Origin: Hymenoscyphus infarciens
Lineage: Eukaryota > Ascomycota > Leotiomycetes > Helotiales > Helotiaceae
Direction: 5' to 3'
Length of the DNA: 64,000 nucleotides
Assembly: GCA_001414345.1 (NCBI GenBank)
Contig: LLCB01000268.1
Location: 1-64,000, forward strand
In this document: in pieces, positions 49,482-59,996 of the stretch
Position numbering within the stretch: position 1 is the first letter of the stretch
Layout: each line of letters opens with the position of its first letter
Position numbers and translations under genes: made by a program
The notes under the pieces: model-generated
What the model was told of the DNA's origin: nothing
Databases searched by the model: none
Seen by the model: only the letters and a program-made list of their open reading frames with translations

Positions 49482-51329
49482 ATGTTAATCACCAACGACG
49501 CACTCTCGTTACTCCTTCCCATCGCTGTCGTTGTGTCCTTTGCCCACTGGGTTTTCTCTCGATTCTTCTGGCGTCATGCCATTCCATCGACGATCCCATG
49601 GGCAGGCGTCAACAGTCCTAGCTCCTTCTCTCGAGCTCGGGCAACCCTCCGAAGCTTGTTAGACACTCGCAGTCTCCTAGTCGAATCCTACACCAAGGTT
49701 CCTCCCACTGTTGTGGTTTCAAAGCAGTAACTAACCGATTACAGTACTCCCAAAATGGCCTGCCCTATGTTTTACCAAATGTCATCTCCGGTCCAGAGGT
49801 GGTTTTGCCTCAACCTATGATGGATTGGTTATTACAACAACCCGATAGCGTGCTTGATCAGAACGAGGTCAATCGAGATTTCCTTCAAGCCGATTACACC
49901 ATGCTTCATCCAAAGGTGGTCACAGACGCAGTCCATGCTGAGGTCATCCGAAAGGTTCTGACGAGACGACTGGGTGAATTTACTGGTGATGTGCTCGAAG
50001 AGGTGGATTTTGCCTTCAGAAAGGCGTGGGGAGTTGACACAAACAATTGGAAGACCGTCACTGCCTATGATACCATGTCCGAAGTCATTACCAGAATTTC
50101 CAATCGAGTCTTGGTTGGCTTGCCACTATGTAAGCATAATTATATCCAACTCCGCTCAACCGCTAATTGTATTCAAGGTCGAAACGAAGACTATCTTTAC
50201 TATTCCTCCAGGTTCGCCCGATTTGTGATTCTGGAGTCTGCTGCAATCCACCTGTTCCCACACTTTTTGAGATCGTAAGTTTGGTCATATTAGATTTCAG
50301 ACCCATGACTGACCATCTCAGGATTGTTGCACCGATTGTAACCATGTTCGACTATCGACGTTACCTCCGCATGGCGAAGCATATCATCCCCATTTGGAAG
50401 CGCCGAGCCTCTGCTCCAATTCAAGATGATAAGCAAAAGGTGATTATATTTTGCCCCTCCAGAAATCGTGACCAGTCAGTTAATTTGTATCAGAGCGACT
50501 ATGTTCAATGGTCTCTCGATCTCGCAGATGACGAACGTGACCCAGAGGAACGCTCCTGTAATATGATTTCGAGAAGACTTGCGGCTCTGACTTTTGCCGC
50601 AATTCAATCCTCGGTCATTACCTCTTGCAACCTCCTCCTGGATCTGGCCCACAGCGACCGCACCCCTGACCTTTTCAAGCTCATTCAAGAAGAGGTGAGT
50701 ATGGAACTCGAGAATGAGAATGGTGCTTGGAACAAGATTTCTCTCTCCCGTATGGTAATTCTGGACAGTACACTTCGCGAAAGCATGCGACTGGGTGGGT
50801 TTGTCAGTCGTGGAGTATTGAAGACAGTATCTGCGAAGGATGGCATTAAACTCCCTGGTCCTCACGGCGTACATCTGCCATTTGGTACCAAGGTGGGTAT
50901 TCATGCTTATCCCGTACACTACGATGAAGCTATATATCCTCGAGCAAAGCAATTTGAACCATTGCGATTTTGCGAGATCGATACAGCCGAGGAGGATACT
51001 GAGGGAAAGACTGGAGCATCCGGAAATAGAGGCACACCCTTGGTCAGCACTTCTCCAACTTTCATGGGATTCTCTCATGGTCGACATGCTTGGTATGTTT
51101 CCCCTCCAAGCTCTTATAATAGGATGCCATTTTACTAACTGTTCCACTTCACAGTCCCGGTCGCTTCTTCGCAACCCAGCAACTCAAGCTAGTCCTCGCC
51201 TACATCGCCCTCAATTACGAAATCTTCCCCATCGCCGAGCGCCCTCAAAACAACTGGTTCATCGGAAGTTCTGGTCCTCCTCTCGATGCAAAGATTACGA
51301 TTCGTCGTCGGCCCGGAACAGTGGCATGA
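49482..51329 (+). CDS. Cytochrome P450 monooxygenase, 6 exons
   Basis: Predicted 529-residue microsomal P450. Exons are 49482-49697, 49745-50129, 50178-50274, 50322-50439, 50494-51092 and 51155-51329. All five introns are GT-AG, 47-62 nt, most with CTAAC/CTGAC branch sites. Residues 8-25 form an N-terminal membrane anchor. The I-helix segment is near 295-320 (FAAIQSS, lacking the usual AGxxT threonine pair in standard form). ExxR is E368-S-M-R371. The heme loop FSHGRHACPGRFFA carries Cys472, whose codon is rebuilt across intron 5. FAAI(Q/H)(S/T)(S/T) in place of AGxxTT is seen in some fungal P450s of secondary metabolism; the substrate cannot be told. Intron 4 is 54 nt and open, so an isoform retaining it would stay in frame. 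No pathway partners are adjacent. Confidence 0.88.
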
Positions 51330-51955
51330 TTCTTTCTACAGAGAAAGTCACGACTTCTCCACTCGACTCTCTCACTTACGAAATCTGTACTTGTACCTCT
51401 CTTTACTCTCTCTCGACATTGCGAAAATGATACCCCCGAACTCATTACATTCTTACCATTCGACCCATTCTTTCTGGCTGGATTTGATTCTCTCTCTTTT
51501 GTTTTTCTTTCGATACATGATGGAGGATTTTCTAGATTTTGGTAGCAAACGTAACCTCACTAGCGGCATTTTCTACATTTTGGTAGTAGGGTAGGGAGAT
51601 TATAATATGGTTTGATATTGGTGGGGGAATATTATTAGATATTGACTTTTGCTTGTGCTTGCTCTCATTTGCTGTTTGTCATGGATTCTCGAAAGTCTCT
51701 TTGTTGTTGTGCTGGGTGGGTTTCATGGGCCGGGTTGAGGGGTTGTGGTTTAATGTGGTTTAATGTGCACCTTTTCTTTTTGCTTTCAAAATAAAAGATG
51801 CTATTACGGTGTGGTGATTGTTTTGTGGAGCGAGTTGGTGGTGGTTGGTAATGAAATCTTTTGCGTTTTTTGTGCTCCGAGCTCACCGTTCTTTGTCTTA
51901 CGTAATATGTTAAGAGGTGAGTGGGTGGTCTTCAATTCTCTCATTTAACTTCTCA
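51330..51955. other. Convergent intergenic region
   Basis: Lies between the ends of the P450 gene (plus) and the minus-strand gene whose stop is at 51956. It is T-rich, with short frames only. It should hold both 3' untranslated regions. No repeat was recognised. Confidence 0.5.
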
Positions 51956-54009
51956 TCAGGATTCTAAAAATTCTTTCAAAATTATTTCCCTCTGCGCCTT
52001 CGATAACACGCCTGTGAACCAATACTTGGCGAAGAAATCGAGAACAAAGTAAATAAGGACGAGCACCCCAAGTGTAGCATCCGCTACAGTTTCACCGCCA
52101 AGTCAGTTGGTGATTGGTCCAGTTTGTTTATTTAAGTTGATGTATACTTTCATTCATGGTCTATAGCTGTCTAAATATACATAGAAAACCCAGCTATGCA
52201 CCCTTTTGGTTACCCTTCACAGCCTCATTAGTCTGTCTCATTCCATACCAGCCTGCTATGAAAAGGGCTGCCAAAACCAGATGACTAAGATATGTAAGTG
52301 AAATACACAATTCTTTTATGAAAAGACTTACTTCTGAACAAAATATCTAGCCACAGGACTCCCCCTAACATCGCGAAACTTCCCCTTCCACCAACCCCAA
52401 CCAGTGTTTTGGCTTTCCCCGCCTTGGTCAGCCTAGCACTCTAGAGAGGATAGGCTACCCCTCTCTATTAGGAAAGGAGAGGATAGGCTAATTTCACTTA
52501 CAGGCTAGGCTGAATTAGGTAGGAGAGATACTAAATTTAGATAGGAGAGGTAAGGAAGACTAAAAGATAGGGCTAGGTAAGGAGAGGTGCTAGGGAGGAT
52601 AGGATAGGATAGGAAGTATATAAGTAAAAAGCATTAAAACAAGTAAAAAGTAATAAAAAGTACTAATATTATAGACTAATTTAAGAAGTATTAAAAACAA
52701 TAATATTATTAAAGCTACTAAAAGACGAGATATTATACCTAAATTACGTATTTCCTAGTAGATTAGTAACGACCTAATTCTCTTTATCCTACCACTTGCC
52801 TTTCAAGTCCTTTTAAACGGCACTAAATTAAGTGCTCTACCAGGTACTTGATTTACTTAGTCCCAGGCGTAATAGTCTATAACAGGGCCTCCTAAATAAA
52901 CCCTGCTTTACTGGGTCTCGCTATGGACTAATTCGCCTAGGACGAAGTACTATAGTAAAACCCCTGTTTTTAGGTACCGATTAGAGACTAATATTATATG
53001 CTTTTCTTAGGTAGCACCACTCCTGCTAAATCTACTAATAACACTATAAATAATATATCTGAGGCTGGTATATACCCTGCCTAGCCTCCTCTGTAGGCTA
53101 GGAAAGGCCACCCCGATACCTTGGATAGGAAAGGATAGGCGGAACAAATTTCGGAATAGGATCGGAGTGGCTAGGAGAAGTGATATATTAGGATAGGATT
53201 AGGCGGGATAGCCTCAAAATAGAGGTAGGAAGGAGAAGGATCGTTAAGGTAGGATAGGATAATAGATTAGGCGGGGAAACCCAAAACACTGACCCTAACC
53301 CACTCTTCTTTAAACCTTGTTAGTAATGGTACCAATATTAAAGTTTGGTCAACTTACCCCCTCCTATCCTCCTCCTCCCCCTTCTTCTTCTCCTCCGCTG
53401 CCTGCGTCTTCTCCTTCACTCTCTCTCGCAGCCTTCAATCGCGTTAGGGCTCTTGTCAGATGTAACACAGTAGCATGATACGTACTCATTGAGCTCCAGT
53501 TGCACCCTATTACAAGACAAAATTAGTTCTGTGGTGATGCCACGGAGTTCAAGCTCACTTACATCTCCTTAATGTTTGATTCGCTTAGAAGTTCATTGAT
53601 ATTAGCCATGCCTCCCTGCTTCTGCTGTGAAGCTGGATACACTTACAAGAGTGTTGTTGAGTCGATTCTGAGTACGGAAAATAGGGACGGTTGTCAGCGG
53701 AAAGTGATGAATACTTGATCGGAGGTGAAATGACTGACGCGTCTTGGATTTTCTTCTCCCTAGAAAGAATTAGAAATGTTCAAGAATGCTATTGTCATAC
53801 TATACGTACAATGACTTAATACTTGTCTTCCTGGAAGAGGGAGAGAGAGAGAAATTAGCAAGTCACTTGATAACAGCGATTCAGCTAAGTTACTAACGAT
53901 TCTTTGAGGGAAGATTCTCTGCGGTACACAGTCAGCAAAAACTAGATGAATGAAGGATCTCATAGGGAAGCCGCGCAGATCCGCCCAACCTCAACTTCCC
54001 CGTCCGCAT
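51956..54009 (-). pseudogene. Heptad-microexon coiled-coil membrane gene, broken by a MITE
   Basis: Model on the minus strand: 53990-54009, then six 21-nt exons (53898-53918, 53810-53830, 53739-53759, 53647-53667, 53563-53583, 53486-53506), then 53358-53432, 53292-53307 joined to 52332-52401 (split by the MITE), 52214-52284 and 51956-52083. Every intron is GT-AG, 47-130 nt, most with a branch motif (for example TACTAAC before 53308). Exons 2-9 all run 1+3n+2, so each 21-nt exon adds one heptad: ESSLKES, KTSIKSL, EKKIQDA, IDSTTLF, ESNIKEM, VQLELNE. Hydrophobics favour heptad positions 4 and 7. A charged Lys/Glu helix follows, then GWGWWKGKF and two membrane segments (HLVLAALFIAGWY and TLGVLVLIYFVLDFF). 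The unbroken product would be 165 residues. Family unknown. Skipping the last intron gives a shorter end at 52194. Confidence 0.55.
52402..53291. mobile_element. hAT-type MITE (890 bp) inside an exon
   Basis: Terminal inverted repeats begin CAGTGTTTTGGCTTTCCCCG at the left and CAGTGTTTTGGGTTTCCCCG at the right (reverse strand). The 8-bp target duplication is ACCCCAAC (52394-52401) and ACCCTAAC (53292-53299), differing by one C-to-T. No transposase frame is present. Many AGGATAGG/GGCTAGG words occur near both ends. It interrupts the GWGWW-coding exon of the minus-strand gene. Confidence 0.82.
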
Positions 54010-54602
54010 CACGAAAGTCCGCTCTACAGCAGAAAATAGATCGAATGAATTGACAGCTTTGAGAAAACTTGCCTCTACAGGAAGTTTCCAAGGAACTCTT
54101 CGTTTGCATCAGGTATTTTCAATGGTTTCTCATTCTTTGATTTTACAGTCCACTGTCGCATTGTTCCTCACAAACAGTTTCAGCATTATGAGAACTTGCA
54201 AGTATCATCCTTTCCCCCTGTATTCTGCATTCATAATAATATTCATTTCGGGCATTGAATTAACTGTTTCCTGGGCCATGGTCTCGTGAAGAACGTGCAC
54301 CCAATTTGGGCTTCTCTTGAATGGCTTGATTCATACAAGTTTTTGTATATTTGCCCACACAAAACTTTGGGTCACTGAGGTATTTGGATCTCCTCATATT
54401 CAATTATTCTTTTTTTTTGGACATTGGACAAAAGCGAGGAGTATCCCATCGATAACCAATTTTCGTACGATAAGCACCACCTCAATTCGAAAGCATCAAA
54501 TCTTTATGCCTTCCCCCAGTTTTGAGAGTAGCAACGGTCACACATTGGAAAATACTGACTTAACCAGCCAAATACCCAAGATTCTCGTCCACTTTTTTCT
54601 CT
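54010..54602. other. Spacer upstream of the microexon gene
   Basis: Lies between two minus-strand genes. Plus-strand open frames (54050-54289 and 54317-54661) carry no motif and are probably chance. Further 5' exons of the microexon gene could lie here: the segment just above 54009 stays open and has an acceptor-like CTGCTGTAG near 54025-54033. Confidence 0.4.
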
Positions 54603-55186
54603 CTATATTCCATGCTTCAAAGACACCTTGTCATCTTTCTTGGTTTCTTCTTGCTCTTTAGGGCTTCCCTCCGCTTTGGTGATATGTTCATAAAGCATAA
54701 CAAAAGGCATGGCTACAGCCAAAATTACTCCACAGACTAAGCGAGAGTAATTAGTTAGTAATAGGCTCATGAATTCGTAGGCGATGAAGTGGTGAATTTG
54801 GGTTGGGAATACGTACTTGCTAGAGGAACTCCGAATAGTGTCAAAAGGAACCTTGTAAAGAATCGTACACAGTTGAAAACATCGTGAAACCATATTTCTC
54901 TACCAGCCGCATCACTGAAGAAAAACTCAAACACGCAACATATTACAGACCATAACCACGACAATGGTGTTGGGGGGGAGATTTGCGTTGGCAGTGCGGC
55001 TAAAGTGGGAGACGTTGCATTTAGTGTGGAAGTTGGAAGTAGAGACGATGTTACGCTTATGAGTGTCGAGTTTGTTGAGTTCATGGCGTAGGAAGGGCTG
55101 TCGATAATTACGTCTACGGCGAAAGATATGCTGATGGAAATTGTACGTTGGAATATCCTTCCGTGGAGGATGGTTCCTAGATTCAT
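54603..55186 (-). CDS. Small membrane protein, unknown function
   Basis: Exon 1 is 54817-55186 and exon 2 is 54603-54736. The 80-nt intron (GTACGT...CGCTTAG, branch CTAAC) splits an Ile codon. The product is 167 residues. It has a Ser/Thr/Pro-rich, N-glycosylation-like segment (NST sites near residues 36-60), a hydrophobic stretch (LSWLWSVICCVFEFFF), a second long one spanning the splice (FLLTLFGVPLA to ICGVILAVAMPFVMLY), and a charged Lys/Glu tail. The second half is secure from frame and splice. The first half is less so: a TTTTTCTTCAG acceptor near 54918 and an alternative open frame suggest another intron and a different N terminus. I do not recognise the family. Confidence 0.5.
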
Positions 55187-55679
55187 CTTTGCGTCGGGAG
55201 TTGAGGTTGAATTTCCTGTTTGACATGGGAATCATCGGGTCAAATACCTGTGCTTGAAGAGTTAGTGTTGAGCTACGGGGTTCTTAGCGGCGAGTTCTTG
55301 TGTCATTTTAGCGATCTTCAATTAGTGTAATTCTGAAATTTAGGCCATGAAAACACTGCCTCATGGTCAAATACTTAGGTATCCTGAGGTGGCTCGGGAG
55401 ATGCCACCAGATGCTCACTAGAAACATTATTTCCAAGAATAACTTCGCTTACAGGGTTGAAGTACGAGCGGTTAAGTACCCTAATTGGGAATAGCCGTGA
55501 AACTAGCGGTATGGGTCGGTCGGATTGTTACTCCGACGCCGTCTTTGGACCTAAATAAGCGTACCCCGGAACTTGGGTCAAATCCTTCTGCACTGCCCAC
55601 TGCATCCATGATATAAGTCCGTAAAAGTAGAATTCTAAGTCAAAAATCGCCAGAACACTTGAACACCAACAATCTCATC
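55187..55679. other. Divergent promoter region
   Basis: Lies between the minus-strand membrane gene and the plus-strand gene at 55680. A TATAAG box is at 55612-55617, 63 bp before that ATG, followed by an A/C-rich leader. No other element was recognised. Confidence 0.45.
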
Positions 55680-56345
55680 ATGGCTCCAATAAACTACCAA
55701 GTCAAGCTCTCAAACTTTGCACGCAGCAAAGCTACCATAACACCTTCCAACCCCTCCTTTCCTTCCTATACAGCCGACTTCACCTGGCTATTCAGCAAAA
55801 AACCAACTCCCAGCATCCTCCTCCACCATGTTCCGCAGAGTTCCCAAGAATTTTCGTCTGGGGCGCCTGCACCTGATAAACCAACCACAGTAGGGGCTAT
55901 TGACCTTGACCTTTTCTCCCTCTCAAAACCAATATATATATCATTCCAAGACCCCAAAACAGCTCCCTACAGCGCACCACCCTGGATCCCCTTTGAAGTA
56001 AACAACAAATGGACAACCAACGGCTTCGTGGTCACTCTTCCTAGAGAAGATGGAGAAGCAGGAGAGGGAAAGAAGTACTGCTGGAAAAGGACAGCCAATC
56101 TAAATAACGGAAAGAAACAGAACCCTGTTATGAGAAAGATTGAATGGCTGCACCTCAAGTTAATGGACGACGAGGGAAATACTATTGCGACTTTTATTCA
56201 CGATTGGGCGCCGGGATGGAATCGTGGGGAGTTTGTTTTTGAGGAGAACCAGAAAGGAACGGCCGTGGGGTTTGAGAAGTTGGTTATTCTTAGTGGGCTG
56301 GGGGTTGTGGAGTATGTTCGGAAGGTTTCTGGGTGGAGTTGGTAA
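55680..56345 (+). CDS. Intron-less fungal protein, unknown function
   Basis: The product is 221 residues. The start ATG (55680) has a good context (CATCATGGC) and follows the TATAAG box. There is no signal peptide and no membrane segment, so it is probably cytosolic. The sequence is rich in aromatics, with YCWKRT near residue 126, an IEWLHLKLMD segment near 147, FIHDWAPGWNRGEF near 164 and a C-terminal LVILSGLGVVEYVRK strand. The run of alternating strands, with W/YK, a DxxGN turn and a hydrophobic last strand, recalls tubby-like/LURP barrel proteins found widely in fungi, but this is only a pattern impression. A complete, undamaged gene. Confidence 0.6.
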   Translation: MAPINYQVKLSNFARSKATITPSNPSFPSYTADFTWLFSKKPTPSILLHHVPQSSQEFSSGAPAPDKPTTVGAIDLDLFSLSKPIYISFQDPKTAPYSAPPWIPFEVNNKWTTNGFVVTLPREDGEAGEGKKYCWKRTANLNNGKKQNPVMRKIEWLHLKLMDDEGNTIATFIHDWAPGWNRGEFVFEENQKGTAVGFEKLVILSGLGVVEYVRKVSGWSW

Positions 56346-56371
56346 GGCGTGATGAGGTATTTCACTTCAAC

Positions 56372-57611
56372 TTACATGACAGAATCTCGATAAGCATCAA
56401 AATCTGCAACCACAAAAATCCCACCCTTAGACTGGAACTCGATCCCATACTTCTGTTTCCGTTTATGCGTGATAACCAGTAAGTTCTGAAAGTTGACAAG
56501 TTAAATACAGGGAATCGCCGCAATCCCACCAGCCTGCAACCCAGTGAAAATATTTGAGTTCGTCTCCTTCAGTGGCTCAAAAGCATCTTTAATTTTCGTA
56601 ATAGTTTGCGCACCAAAGTCCCCATTATAACAAGATCCATAAGGAACAAGAACACAAATTGCACGTTCTTCCCCCTTAACTTGACAAATCCCCCTACAAG
56701 AATCGAGATGGGTTTCTTCCTCGGGAGTTAGGGCGTCCTAGATATACCAAAAAGTCGGAATCGACTAAATCACAAATCGTAAATCGTAAATCGTAAATTA
56801 CAAAAATAAACTATTTATAGCTAGATTAACTAAGGCCTTTAAGAGCTATATCAAATCTTAAATTATATTATACTATCTACTTACTTACTCTCTTACTTCT
56901 TCTCTTATTCTTCTATATTTTACGTATACTAAGAGAGTATAGGTTAGAGTAGAGGTTGAAGGGGTAGAGGAAGAGGGTAAGAGGGTAAGTAAACATTTTA
57001 AGGGAAAGTTTTTCCTAGCGTAGGTAAGAGGAGTTAAGGAAGTAAACATACTCTTGCTCTTCCTCTCTTCCTCTCTCTCCTCTCTTCTTCTCTCTATTAT
57101 TTATCTAGAAATAATAGTAGGAATACAAAGCAACGGTAATACTAAGGAAAGAGACGAGGGGCGATTTTACTACTATATACGTAATATATATTATCTTTCT
57201 CTATTCTCTAATTAGTTACTATAGTTAAGACTATCTAGTCTTAATGTAGAGAGGGAGGGAGAAGGAAGGAGAGGGAACTTAAATTAAAAAATATTATATT
57301 TTATACTTATAAAAACTAACACTTTGCGATTTGTGATTTCCTATTTACGATTTAGTTAATCCGGCTTTTTGGTGCGTTTAGGATGCCGTAGGAGTAGGGT
57401 TGTCTAGTAATGTCTGTGGCTTGGAAATAACGATTTCTATAGACTTCAATTCTTCGTAATCTGGATGATTAGTTTCCAAGCTAAGCAGCGAGAAGTGACA
57501 AATTTCCACAGCTTTGTCTATGTTTTCAAGTTTTCCGACCCGGCCGGCTAGTTCCTAAAGGAGTTTAAGCACCAGATGTTCAGTTAGTATTAACGCCTCG
57601 GAGAGTGGCAT
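56372..57611 (-). pseudogene. Broken gene, TPR-like part, cut by MITE-A
   Basis: Upstream piece (57400-57611, minus): starts MPLSEALILTEHL, has one in-frame TAG, then an ELAGRVGKLENIDKAVEI helix-turn-helix segment. That segment resembles the tetratricopeptide units of fungal TPR/CHAT proteins. Downstream piece (56372-56728): ICVLVPYGSCYNGDFGAQTI, a Gly/Ala segment, one in-frame TAA, then KGGIFVVADFDAYRDSV and a stop. Both nonsense codons fit C-to-T change of CAG and CAA. MITE-A separates the pieces. Restored across the TA, they differ by one in frame, so an intron or a frameshift also lies there. Function unknown; the two pieces may not be one gene. Confidence 0.45.
56731..57388. mobile_element. 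MITE-A, TA-flanked (658 bp)
   Basis: Ends are inverted repeats, GGGCGTCCTAGATATACCAA at the left and CGGCATCCTAAACGCACCAA on the reverse strand at the right. ACCAAAAAGYCGG and repeated AAATCG(T/C)AAATCG words follow in both arms. TA flanks both ends (56729-56730 and 57389-57390). The interior is purine/pyrimidine-rich and has no coding frame. TA duplication and structure suit a Tc1/mariner-type MITE. The sequence is related, in reverse orientation, to MITE-B. Confidence 0.78.
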
Positions 57612-57664
57612 ATTGGTTACTTGGTTTTTATTTAGTTAACATTGCGAGGATGGGGAGAGACAGC

Positions 57665-58167
57665 GTAAGAAATGATTAGATTAGCTTAGATTAATAACCG
57701 ATGATTAATCTAATCATAGATTAACAAGGTCCTAATCATTATAATTAATTGATTAATTTGATTAATATAGCACGTGACCGGTAAGGCGGTATCGGGGGCC
57801 GGGCCGTTGCTCGGAGTGGCGTCGGAGTGGCGTCGGAGTGGCGCTCCGGCACTGCCGAGAGCTTAAGCGAGACCTCCTAAGCAGTCTTTTTACGACATAA
57901 CTTCTGTATTTTAAGCCTTAATAAACTAGCTATTGATTATTTATTAATAAGGATATATTGACAAGATCTCAATTACTAACTTTTAGCTTTATAAGCTTTG
58001 TATATACTAATACTATATATAGTATATTAATCATATTAATCAATTAATTAATAATTGAAATAGATTAATTAATCTAATCTAATCAACACACGTGCTAATC
58101 ATTAATCAGATTAATCCAAAGTCATTAATCAGTTTAATAATTGATTAACTGATTAATATGTGCTTAC
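57665..58167. repeat. GATTAAT-rich inverted-repeat unit
   Basis: About 500 bp bounded by GTAAG and CTTAC. Both arms are packed with GATTAAT/ATTAATC words, and each arm has a CACGTG or CACGTGC word (near 57772 and 58089). The middle holds a GC-rich stretch with TCGGAGTGGCG three times (57811-57843). It could be another MITE. No target duplication is clear. Confidence 0.45.
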
Positions 58168-58857
58168 ACTGGAGAGAGAGCCGAGTGGAAGAAATGTTAG
58201 GTGAGGCTGTTCAGATTACCAGCTAAATTGTCCATCCTTGCACAGGTAAACACAGCCTACCTAGGTAGTACAAATTACAGGATATCAGAGAAAAGACAAG
58301 AACTATCCTTCGGTGTCCCCGTTTTCATTAAGCCCCTAGAAACGTCAAGGATATCTGAGCTCTAACTCTCGAAAGAGAGAATTTACGTGACCATGACCCC
58401 TTTGAAGGAAGATTAAGTCTAAACTTTGCCAAGGAAAGTGAACATCTACACGGTAGACATTAAGTACAAACCTCAGGTTCGTATATAATTACCCATCTCT
58501 CGTTGTTCCAACCTTATATTATTTTTCAAAGTATTTACTCTAGAGGCTTGGCATAATTTCAATTACCAACAGAGGTGGTTTAGGACTATCAAGTTCCCGA
58601 AAGTTATACTCACAGGCTAGAAGAAACAACTGGGGACTTCATTTGCGTACGGCGGTTGAATATCTCCAAAATGAGACTCACCGCAACTTTTGAGATTACA
58701 CTCTGGAATACGTTTCGACGTGATGGGTAGCCTCTTCACCAACTGGAACTGTCTAAGATCTCCTTCTTGAAATTTGAGAGACGTTACTTGAGAAATTAAA
58801 TTTACCTAGGATTGAGCGTGAAGAAGTAGTATTAGTAGGGCGTCGGGTACAATGTTA
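58168..58857. other. Intergenic, nothing recognised
   Basis: Balanced GC. No long frame, RNA gene or repeat was found between the GATTAAT unit and MITE-B. Confidence 0.45.
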
Positions 58858-59600
58858 CGGCATCCCGTACGTACCAAAAGTCGGAAACGACTAAATCGAA
58901 AATCGTAAATCGTAATTCGCAAAGTGTTACTTTTTATAAGTATAAAATGTAATATTTTTGAATTTTAACTTCTCTCTCCCTCCTTCTCCCCTCTCCCCCC
59001 CCTCTCCTTCTCTCCTCGTCTCTCTATATTAAGACTAGACAGTCTTAACTATAGTAACTAATTAGAGGATAGAGAGAGAGGACGAGTATTATATATATAG
59101 CAGTAACATCGCCTCCTCACTATCGCCTCCTTACTCCCTATTACCTAACTCCTATATCGTATTCTTCCTATAATTTTTAGATAAATAAGAGAGAAAGAGA
59201 GGAAGAGGGAAGAGGGAAGAGGGGAAGAGGGAAGAGGGTGGGGGGAATGTTTGCTTTAAACTCCCCTTACCCACGCTAGGAAAAACCTTCCCCTAGAATG
59301 TTTGCTACCTCCCACTCTCTCCTTTGCTTACCCCCTTACCTTACCCTCATTCTTCTCCTACTCTCTCCTACACTCTCTTAGTATAAGTAATATATACCTA
59401 GGTAGAAGAATAGGATAGAAGAGTAAGAGAGCAAGAGAGTAAGAGAGCAAGAGAGCAAGAGAGTAAGAGAGCAAGAGTAAGAGAATAGGATAATATGATT
59501 TAAGATTTACTCTATCTATTAACTTTTGTAATTTGCGATTTGCGATTTGCGATTTGCGATTTAGTCGTCGTTTCCGACTTTTGGTATATACGGGACGCCC
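58858..59600. mobile_element. MITE-B, TA-flanked (743 bp)
   Basis: Ends are CGGCATCCCGTACGTACCAA at the left and GGGCGTCCCGTATATACCAA on the reverse strand at the right, each followed by AAGTCGGAAACGAC. TA flanks both ends (58856-58857 and 59601-59602). The interior is the reverse complement of MITE-A with extra AAGAGGG and AGAGAGC simple repeats. It lies in the intergenic region downstream of the GH35 gene. Confidence 0.8.
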
Positions 59601-59602
59601 TA

Positions 59603-59996
59603 AATGTACAGTTTCTATGAGATCTTTCCATTTTTCTTAATTCTTCGCTATATATTTTGATCTAAAGTTCTTATTCTCCCAAGTGGATGTGCTGCACTCG
59701 TTTATCGCTCATCGTACCTCGTTCATCTGAACTATATCGGTTTAAAGATGTATTCCAAACCATACGGGGAAATTGAGTCAATCGCATATTCATCTTCCTT
59801 ACAGGGAACTTGGGCAATTTGGAATTGTTGTCAACTTCTTTGAATTATATTGGCTACTCTAGATAGTTTTGAATAATATTGTTCGACAAAAGGTATACTG
59901 TACTTTGCACTTATGGAATTCGCTACGGATTTCTTTTTGCATTTCCTCTTTGCTTGACTCTAGTATCGTGTCCCAGACCTTCCACATACGTATCAC
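59603..59996. other. 3' flank of the GH35 gene
   Basis: AT-rich intergenic sequence after the GH35 stop codon (minus strand). It should contain the 3' untranslated region. Nothing else was recognised. Confidence 0.5.

Noticed and set aside
53563..53609. ATG at 53607-53609 as the start of the microexon gene (MANIN reading)
   Set aside because: It gives a good frame, but it lies in what reads as an intron between two 21-nt exons with better splice and branch sites. It remains possible as an alternative start.
54050..54661. Two plus-strand frames of 79 and 114 codons
   Set aside because: They lie in the spacer between two minus-strand genes, are hydrophobic and Phe/Ser-rich without motif, and have no promoter signal.
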